A stretch of DNA of 37,483 bases from Candidatus Krumholzibacteriia bacterium (GTDB taxonomy: Bacteria > Krumholzibacteriota > Krumholzibacteriia > Krumholzibacteriales > Krumholzibacteriaceae). The stretch spans positions 1 through 37,483 of the forward strand of contig JALOPX010000005.1 of assembly GCA_025453655.1 (NCBI GenBank), in the 5' to 3' direction. Below, one piece after another: positions 32,654 to 37,483 of the stretch. Below the pieces are notes generated by a model. The model saw only the letters and a list, made by a program, of their open reading frames with translations, did not search any database and was not told where the DNA came from. The first letter of the stretch is position 1. Each line of letters opens with the position of its first letter. Both the position numbers and the translations under genes were made by a program.

Positions 32654-34921
32654 TCATTCCCTTATCCCCGCGAGATCGAGGAGGAAGGCGTACTGAAGGG
32701 CCGTTTCCCTGAATCTTCGGAAACGCCCCGAAACGCCTCCGTGCCCCGCTCCCATGTTGGTGTGAAGAAGGACGACGTCGCCGTCGGTCTTCATCGCCCT
32801 GAGCCTCGCCACCCACTTCGCCGGTTCCCAGTACTGCACCTGCGAGTCGTGAAATCCCGCCGTTACCAGCATCGCCGGATAATCGGCGGCCCTCACGTTG
32901 TCGTACGGCGAATACGAGAGCATGTAGTCGTAGTAAGCCTTGTCGTTGGGATCGCCCCACTCGTCGTATTCGGCCGTGGTCAGAGGGATGCTCGAATCGA
33001 GCATCGTCGTCACGACGTCGACCCAGGGAACGGCGGCGACGACCCCCCTGAATAGATCCGGGCGCATGTTTACCACCGCGCCGACGAGAAGTCCGCCGGC
33101 GCTCCCGCCCATGCCGAACAGTTTTTCCGGCGACGTGAATTTCTCGGAGCAGAGGAACTCGGCGCAATCTATGAAATCGGTGAAGGTGTTCTTCTTGTTG
33201 AGCAGTTTCCCGTCCTCGTACCACGACCTTCCCATCTCCTGCCCTCCGCGGATGTGGGCTATCGCGTAGACGAACCCGCGGTCGAGAAGGCTCAGGAGGT
33301 TCGACCTGAAGTAGGCGTCCATGCTCGCCCCATACGAGCCGTAGCCGTAGAGCAGAAGGGGATTTTCCCCGTTCATTTCGACGCCCTTCCGGTACACGAG
33401 GGAGATCGGGACCCTGGCGCCGTCGCGGGCCTCCGCGTAGAGGCGCCGCGATTCGTAGCCGGCCGGATCGAAACCGCCGAGGACCTTCTCGCGCTTGACG
33501 AGCCTCTTCTCCTTCGTCTCCATGTCGTATTCGTACGTGGAATTGGGAGTCGTGAGGGAGGAATATTCGAAACGCAGAAGCCCGGAGTCCATTTCCATGT
33601 TTTCCCCGATGCGGGCGCTGTACGTTTCCTCGCCGAAGTCGAGGTAATGCTCCGACCGGTCGGCGAGCCTTATTATCCTGAGGCGGGTCAGGCCGTCATG
33701 CCGCTCGCTTACGGCCATCCACCTCTCGAAGAGCTCGATCCCCTGGAGAAGCACGTCCTCGCGGTGCGCGATAACCTCGGTCCAGTTCTCTTTCAGGGGC
33801 TTCGAGACGGGCGTCTTCATCAGTCTGAAGTTACGCGCGCCGAGATTCGTCACGATGTAAAATGAATCTCCAAGATGATCGACATCGTATTCATGATTCG
33901 CTTCCCGCGGCTGCAACACCTGGAACTCGCCGCCCGGCTCGTCGGCGCCCAGGAAACGGTACTCGGTCGAAAGGGTGCTGTGCGACGTTACGAAGATATA
34001 TCTCCCCGATTTCGATCTCTGAACCCCCGCGTTGAAGGTCGGATCGGTTTCCTCGAAGACCGTGGTGTCGAGTGAAACGTCAGTGCCGGTCACGTGTCTT
34101 GCGATCCTGAAGGGGCGAAGGGTCTCGTCCTTCACCGCGTAGAAGACTGTCCTGCTGTCGCCGGCCCAGGCGGCGCGCCCGGTCGTGTCGGGTATGCGGT
34201 CTTCGAGGATCGCGCCGGTCCCGAGGTCCTTGAAGTGGATCGTGTACCTTCGCCTGCTCACCGTGTCGACGCCGAAGGCCAGCATGCCGTTGTCGGGACT
34301 GACGGAGAGCCCGGCGACGCTGTAATACTCGTGCCCTTCGGCCATCTCGTTAACGTTCAGGAGAACCTCTTCCGGCGCCTCCATGCCGCCCTTCCTTCGG
34401 CAGTGTACCGGGTACTCCTTTCCCTCCTCGAAACGGGTATAGTAATAATAGCCGTTGTCCGCGTAAGGGGCGGACATGTCGTCCTGGGATATCCTTCCGA
34501 CGATCTCCTCGAAAAGTTTTTCCTGGAGGGATTCCGTATGTTTCATCGCCGCGGCGGTGTACTCGTTCTCGGCGGCGAGGTACTCCGTGACGGCGGGATT
34601 TTCCCGTTCCCTCAGCCAGAAGTACTCGTCGATCCTCGTGTGACCGTGGGTCGTGAGTTCGACGGGGATCTTCTGCGCCACAGGAGGTACTATCCGCTCC
34701 GCGGCGGGTTTCGCGATCTGAGTCTCGGGCGGGGCGGGGCAAATCCCCCTGTGGCATCCGTAGAGCGCGAGGATCAGAAATACCAGAGCCGGCCCTGCTG
34801 CGAAAATGCCGTACAGACGAGCGCCGCGCTCACGGCGGGGAATCAAACTTCCGCGGCCGACCGGGCCTCTCGTGCCTGAATATATTTTTTTTGCTTCGGT
34901 GCTGCTTGTGTCTTCGCGCAT
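32654..34921 (-). CDS. Prolyl oligopeptidase family (protease II-like) lipoprotein
   Basis: A 755-residue S9A serine peptidase of the oligopeptidase B/prolyl oligopeptidase group. It starts with a long charged region and a helix ending in a lipobox-like LYGC (Cys56), so it is likely an exported lipoprotein. The beta-propeller (about 75-500) starts with YFWLRERENPAVTEYLAAEN. The C-terminal hydrolase domain has PLLLYGYGSYG, HIRGGQEMGRSWYEDGK, and the triad Ser607 (GMGGSAGG), Asp692 (FHDSQVQYWEPAKW) and His727 (GAGHGGVSGR). It should cleave short peptides. Cytosolic relatives are more usual; the export signal is the notable point. AAGGAG about 9 bases upstream supports the ATG at 34921, which gives the unusually long N-terminal region of ~38 residues before the helix. 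Confidence 0.92.
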   Translation of the reverse strand: MREDTSSTEAKKIYSGTRGPVGRGSLIPRRERGARLYGIFAAGPALVFLILALYGCHRGICPAPPETQIAKPAAERIVPPVAQKIPVELTTHGHTRIDEYFWLRERENPAVTEYLAAENEYTAAAMKHTESLQEKLFEEIVGRISQDDMSAPYADNGYYYYTRFEEGKEYPVHCRRKGGMEAPEEVLLNVNEMAEGHEYYSVAGLSVSPDNGMLAFGVDTVSRRRYTIHFKDLGTGAILEDRIPDTTGRAAWAGDSRTVFYAVKDETLRPFRIARHVTGTDVSLDTTVFEETDPTFNAGVQRSKSGRYIFVTSHSTLSTEYRFLGADEPGGEFQVLQPREANHEYDVDHLGDSFYIVTNLGARNFRLMKTPVSKPLKENWTEVIAHREDVLLQGIELFERWMAVSERHDGLTRLRIIRLADRSEHYLDFGEETYSARIGENMEMDSGLLRFEYSSLTTPNSTYEYDMETKEKRLVKREKVLGGFDPAGYESRRLYAEARDGARVPISLVYRKGVEMNGENPLLLYGYGSYGASMDAYFRSNLLSLLDRGFVYAIAHIRGGQEMGRSWYEDGKLLNKKNTFTDFIDCAEFLCSEKFTSPEKLFGMGGSAGGLLVGAVVNMRPDLFRGVVAAVPWVDVVTTMLDSSIPLTTAEYDEWGDPNDKAYYDYMLSYSPYDNVRAADYPAMLVTAGFHDSQVQYWEPAKWVARLRAMKTDGDVVLLHTNMGAGHGGVSGRFRRFRETALQYAFLLDLAGIRE

Positions 34922-34994
34922 GGACTTTTACTCCTTCATTGGATCAGGATTCAGTTCCGGATCGCATCTTTCCCCGGCATCGCCCGGAGACATT

Positions 34995-35022
34995 ATCATA
35001 TGCATATTCGCCGCTGTTGCAA
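34995..35022 (-). promoter_or_regulatory. Candidate promoter of the oligopeptidase gene
   Basis: On the minus strand TTGCAA (35022-35017, 4 of 6 matches) and TATGAT (35000-34995, 5 of 6) are 16 bp apart. The start would fall near 34988, about 66 bases before the ATG. Confidence 0.4.
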
Positions 35023-35087
35023 GATTTTACTTTTCTCGCCCGCCTGGGCCGGTGGCCGGCAAAAACAGCGGCGCGAGTAAATAGGTA

Positions 35088-35117
35088 TTGACATATCATC
35101 CTGTTTTGGAGTAAAGT
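35088..35117 (+). promoter_or_regulatory. Candidate promoter of the beta-helix gene
   Basis: TTGACA (35088-35093, perfect) and TAAAGT (35112-35117, 4 of 6) are 18 bp apart. If used, the transcript would have a leader of about 400 bases before the ATG at 35532. Confidence 0.4.
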
Positions 35118-35306
35118 TTCAGCGTTGTTTGGGGAATTCAGGGATTTAGGGAAAAGAACTCATTTTTAAAAATTTTTTCGATGGACGCGAGAGGCTCTAA
35201 TGCCTTTTGGCACAGGTCTCTTCGTCTGGAATCGTGTCGGGGTGATTCTTTTGTTTTTCCGGTGGTATTTGACGATTTCACCACAGGCAAAGGAGGGAAC
35301 CCGTCC

Positions 35307-35327
35307 ATGAGCATCAGAGATCCGTAA
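35307..35327 (+). other. Possible six-codon leader peptide
   Basis: AAGGAGG (35290-35296) is followed 10 bases later by ATG and the codons for MSIRDP, then TAA. It is the best ribosome site in the leader region, better than that of the downstream beta-helix gene. It may be chance. Confidence 0.2.
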
Positions 35328-35531
35328 CCGACGAAAGACATCTCGCGAATGCCGCTTCCAGGGGGATACGGAGGGGATATCATCAGCCTTTGCTTCGCGA
35401 TCCGTTGATCACCGCAACATCGCGCCCTCAGTCTGCCGCAGGGCGGCCTTCGCCGCGGGAAATCCCGGTCAGCCAGACCGGATTTCCGATCGCAGGTATT
35501 CCGCAACAATGTCAACTTTTCGGGGGGGGCC

Positions 35532-37483
35532 ATGAACAGCAAATTGATACTCAGAAGGTTGTCACTTCTCGTGCTTGCCGTCTTTGTGGCGACGGCATCG
35601 GCAGCGGTTTTTGCGGGCGACGTTTCCGCGCTGACCGAAAAACCAAGGATCAGCGAGCCTTTCACTCCCGGCGACGCCGGGTCCGCTCTCAATTCGGATT
35701 CCAGGGAAATAATGCAGCGACTTCCGGCCGCGCCGGGGGCGACGATCAACGTGCCCGGCGATTACGCGACGATCCAGGCGGCGATCGACGCCGCCGTGAC
35801 GGGAGACATAATCGTCGTGGCTGCCGGCATCTACCCTGAGGCGATCACGATCGACGGCAAGGACCTTACGATCACGGGGGCCGGCACAGGGCTGTCGATC
35901 ATAAAAGGCAGCGTCCTTAACACGACGAGCATCGTCTATATCACCGGCGGCGCGATCGTCGATTTCTCGGGATTCACCGTCGACGGTACGGGCAAGAATA
36001 TCAAGTACGGCATCTACGCCTTTACCGGAACGGACGGCGACATCCACGATAACGATGTCATAAATATCTCCTATCCCGGCGCGGTGGGGCTCGCGATCCG
36101 CCGGTCGGACAGCTATATAGACGTCACGAACAACACGATATCGGGGTTCGGGAGGATCGGGATCTACACGAGGGACGAGGTGATTCTCAACACCGATACC
36201 GGCGTCATCTCGGGCAACACGGTGACGGGCCTCGGGGGGGCCGATCCCGACCGGTTGAGCTACGGGATATCCTGCTACTACGGGAACCCGACCATATCCG
36301 GCAACCATGTCTACGACTGTGTCTCGGGGGCCAACGTGTCGGCGTGGGCTTCGGCCGGCATGGATATCTGGAACGGCGCGACCCCGGCCGTGACCGGCAA
36401 CGATATCCATGACTCGGAATACGGGATAATTGTCCTGAACTGTTCCCCGGTGCTTTCCGGAAACACGTTCTACGGGATCGAAGCGGACGACGTTCGCATC
36501 GACCTGATCGTGAAGGGCAATCCGACGGCATCTCCGTACGAATGGTACAACACGATACAGGAGGCGGTCGACGCCGCTCCGGTCTCTTCGTACAATACGC
36601 TCATCTGGGTGGCCTGTTACAGCGGGGCGGGGATTTACGAGGAGCAGGTCGTCATAGACCAGAACCTGAGCATGTACGGAAATTACGAAAACACGGTCAT
36701 AGTCTCTCCTGACGATCTCGTCGCCAAATTCACGACGAGCGTCGACAACTACCCGATCGTCTACGTGCATGACGCAGACAACGTCGTCATCGACGGCCTT
36801 GTCGTCGACGGAGAGGGCAAGGGTAACGCCAACTACCGGTTCATCGGAGTCGGCTACCGCAACGCCGGCGGTACTGTCGCCGACGTCGACATACTGAACA
36901 TCCAGGACACCCCGTTCAGCGGGGCGCAGCACGGGGTCGCGATGTACCTTTACAACGACGATTCCACTGCGCGTGATTTCCAGCTCTGGAATTGCGATTT
37001 CACGGGATTTCAGAAGAACGCGGTGGCTCTTAACGCTTCGTCGACCACCGCGCTCACGGTCGACGTTCAGGGGAACGAGATCACCGGCGCCGGCGCGACG
37101 ACCGTGACGGCGCAGAACGGAATCCAGGTGTCCGGCGATATGATCACCGGCGTGATCGCAGGGAACACGATCAACGGGATCGCGTACGACAACACCTCCG
37201 CCACGACGAAATGGGTGGCGACGAGCATCCTCAACTACTACGCGAACGTGGAAATCACCGACAATACGGTCACCGGCGCCCATCTCGGCGTCTATCACTA
37301 CTTCGGGCACGGCCCCGTCACCGGGAACGATCTTACGATCGAGAAGATCGGCGTGTTCGCCTACGGAGTCATAACGGCTGATCCGCCCGAAGTGATCCCG
37401 TCGCCCTTCGATCAGCCCGAGGGGCCGGTCGGGAGCTCGAGGGCGTTCCTCGGCGCGCCGCTCGCGGATGTCGATGTGAACGT
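35532..37483 (+). CDS. Secreted right-handed parallel beta-helix protein (3' partial)
   Basis: The frame from the ATG at 35532 has no stop before the window ends, giving at least 650 residues. A signal peptide is clear (RRLSLLVLAVFVATASAAVFA). Residues ~70-310 form a first beta-helix of the NosD/pectate-lyase-like type, starting NVPGDYATIQAAIDAAVTGD and IYPEAITIDGKDLTITGAG. It has many short rungs ending in xGNxV or NDI (ISGNTVTGLGG, VTGNDIHDSEYGI). At about residue 337 a second unit begins in the same way (YNTIQEAVDAAP, GIYEEQVVIDQNLSMYGN) and runs to the end. Such proteins bind or cleave polysaccharides; no catalytic residues can be assigned. Only a G-run precedes the ATG as ribosome site. 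In FCB bacteria these often end in a type IX sorting domain, which would lie beyond the window. Confidence 0.85.
   Translation, partial: MNSKLILRRLSLLVLAVFVATASAAVFAGDVSALTEKPRISEPFTPGDAGSALNSDSREIMQRLPAAPGATINVPGDYATIQAAIDAAVTGDIIVVAAGIYPEAITIDGKDLTITGAGTGLSIIKGSVLNTTSIVYITGGAIVDFSGFTVDGTGKNIKYGIYAFTGTDGDIHDNDVINISYPGAVGLAIRRSDSYIDVTNNTISGFGRIGIYTRDEVILNTDTGVISGNTVTGLGGADPDRLSYGISCYYGNPTISGNHVYDCVSGANVSAWASAGMDIWNGATPAVTGNDIHDSEYGIIVLNCSPVLSGNTFYGIEADDVRIDLIVKGNPTASPYEWYNTIQEAVDAAPVSSYNTLIWVACYSGAGIYEEQVVIDQNLSMYGNYENTVIVSPDDLVAKFTTSVDNYPIVYVHDADNVVIDGLVVDGEGKGNANYRFIGVGYRNAGGTVADVDILNIQDTPFSGAQHGVAMYLYNDDSTARDFQLWNCDFTGFQKNAVALNASSTTALTVDVQGNEITGAGATTVTAQNGIQVSGDMITGVIAGNTINGIAYDNTSATTKWVATSILNYYANVEITDNTVTGAHLGVYHYFGHGPVTGNDLTIEKIGVFAYGVITADPPEVIPSPFDQPEGPVGSSRAFLGAPLADVDVN

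Larger units (their letters stand above)
34922..35531. other. 610-bp divergent intergenic region with long leader
   Basis: No long credible gene. From left: the leftward oligopeptidase promoter, the rightward promoter at 35088-35117, an A/T block with the self-complementary run around 35163-35178, and a six-codon frame behind a strong ribosome site at 35307. Further on are several potential hairpins: TCGCGAA (35343-35349) with TTCGCGA (35394-35400), GCGGC/GCCGC (35443-35456), and AAATCCCGGTC with GACCGGATTT across one bulged C (35460-35485). I do not recognise a known riboswitch. Confidence 0.5.

Noticed and set aside
35281-35330. A cyclic-di-GMP (GEMM) riboswitch, because of CACAGGCAAAGG in the leader
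   Set aside because: The second conserved block (GACGCAAAGCC) and the receptor helix are missing, so the likeness is limited to a few bases.
35430-35490. A cobalamin riboswitch, because of GGGAAATCCCGGTCAGCCAGACCGG
   Set aside because: The B12-box core and the upstream GGTGAAAATCC-type segment are absent.
35562-37310. A 582-codon leftward frame across the beta-helix region
   Set aside because: The rightward frame from 35532 encodes a signal peptide and clear beta-helix repeats; the leftward product is Arg/Asp/Val-rich with no recognisable domain.

Overview
This is a GC-rich bacterial chromosome segment with strong G/C bias at third codon positions. It holds 25 protein-coding genes on both strands, two of them cut by the window edges, and no rRNA, tRNA, CRISPR array, transposase or phage gene that I can see. 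The two long secreted repeat proteins end in an NxPNPFNP-type C-terminal module of the FlgD-Ig/type IX sorting-domain kind. Together with a hybrid propeller/Y_Y_Y/AraC regulator, a DUF4097 protein and a MacB/FtsX-type permease, this points to the FCB superphylum, possibly a poorly cultured lineage such as Krumholzibacteriota, Eisenbacteria or Latescibacterota. The lineage is an inference from protein style, not from a marker gene.

Layout. 1-5266 (+): the end of a membrane-anchored AraC-type sensor-regulator, an exported DUF4097 beta-solenoid protein with exact 18-residue rungs, and an 806-residue secreted protein with eight ~54-residue repeats. 5287-8803 (-): selD, yedF, hipA and hipB, transcribed in the order hipB-hipA-yedF-selD from an AT-rich region carrying a perfect TTGACA-17-TATAAT promoter and two ATAGCTAT palindromes. 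9213-14078: a GAF-SpoIIE phosphatase, GTP-dependent PEP carboxykinase (pckG), a convergent AhpD-like protein whose stop codon shares a CTAG with that of pckG, and a DUF4105 membrane-anchored protein. 14166-19750 (-): an ABC ATPase/ABC-2 permease pair behind an intrinsic terminator, and a 906-residue paralogue of the 806-residue repeat protein.

20054-22750 (+): a DEAD-box RNA helicase, two small membrane proteins and a DUF2284 cysteine-rich protein. 22760-27475: a MacB/FtsX-like permease divergent from a GT-C glycosyltransferase-TPR fusion. 27838-28692 (+): a DUF4382 lipoprotein behind a sigma-54-type promoter motif, closed by a textbook terminator. 28984-32595 (+): a tight three-gene operon of glutaryl-CoA dehydrogenase and a 2-oxoacid:ferredoxin oxidoreductase (alpha, then a beta-gamma fusion), with an elaborate leader of palindrome, TATAAT, a tandem 32-bp repeat and a hairpin. 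32654-34921 (-): a prolyl-oligopeptidase-family lipoprotein. 35532 to the end (+): a secreted parallel beta-helix protein, open at the window edge.

How the genes fit together. selD and yedF form a selenium-handling pair that appears to be co-transcribed with a hipBA toxin-antitoxin module. The three-gene operon could convert a 2-oxoacid, plausibly 2-oxoadipate, to glutaryl-CoA and then crotonyl-CoA with reduction of ferredoxin and an electron-transfer flavoprotein; pckG provides gluconeogenesis from such acids. The rest is dominated by envelope and secreted functions. The most noteworthy signals are the hipBA-yedF-selD arrangement with its promoter, the leader of the glutaryl-CoA dehydrogenase operon, the beta-gamma fusion, and the paralogous eight-repeat proteins.
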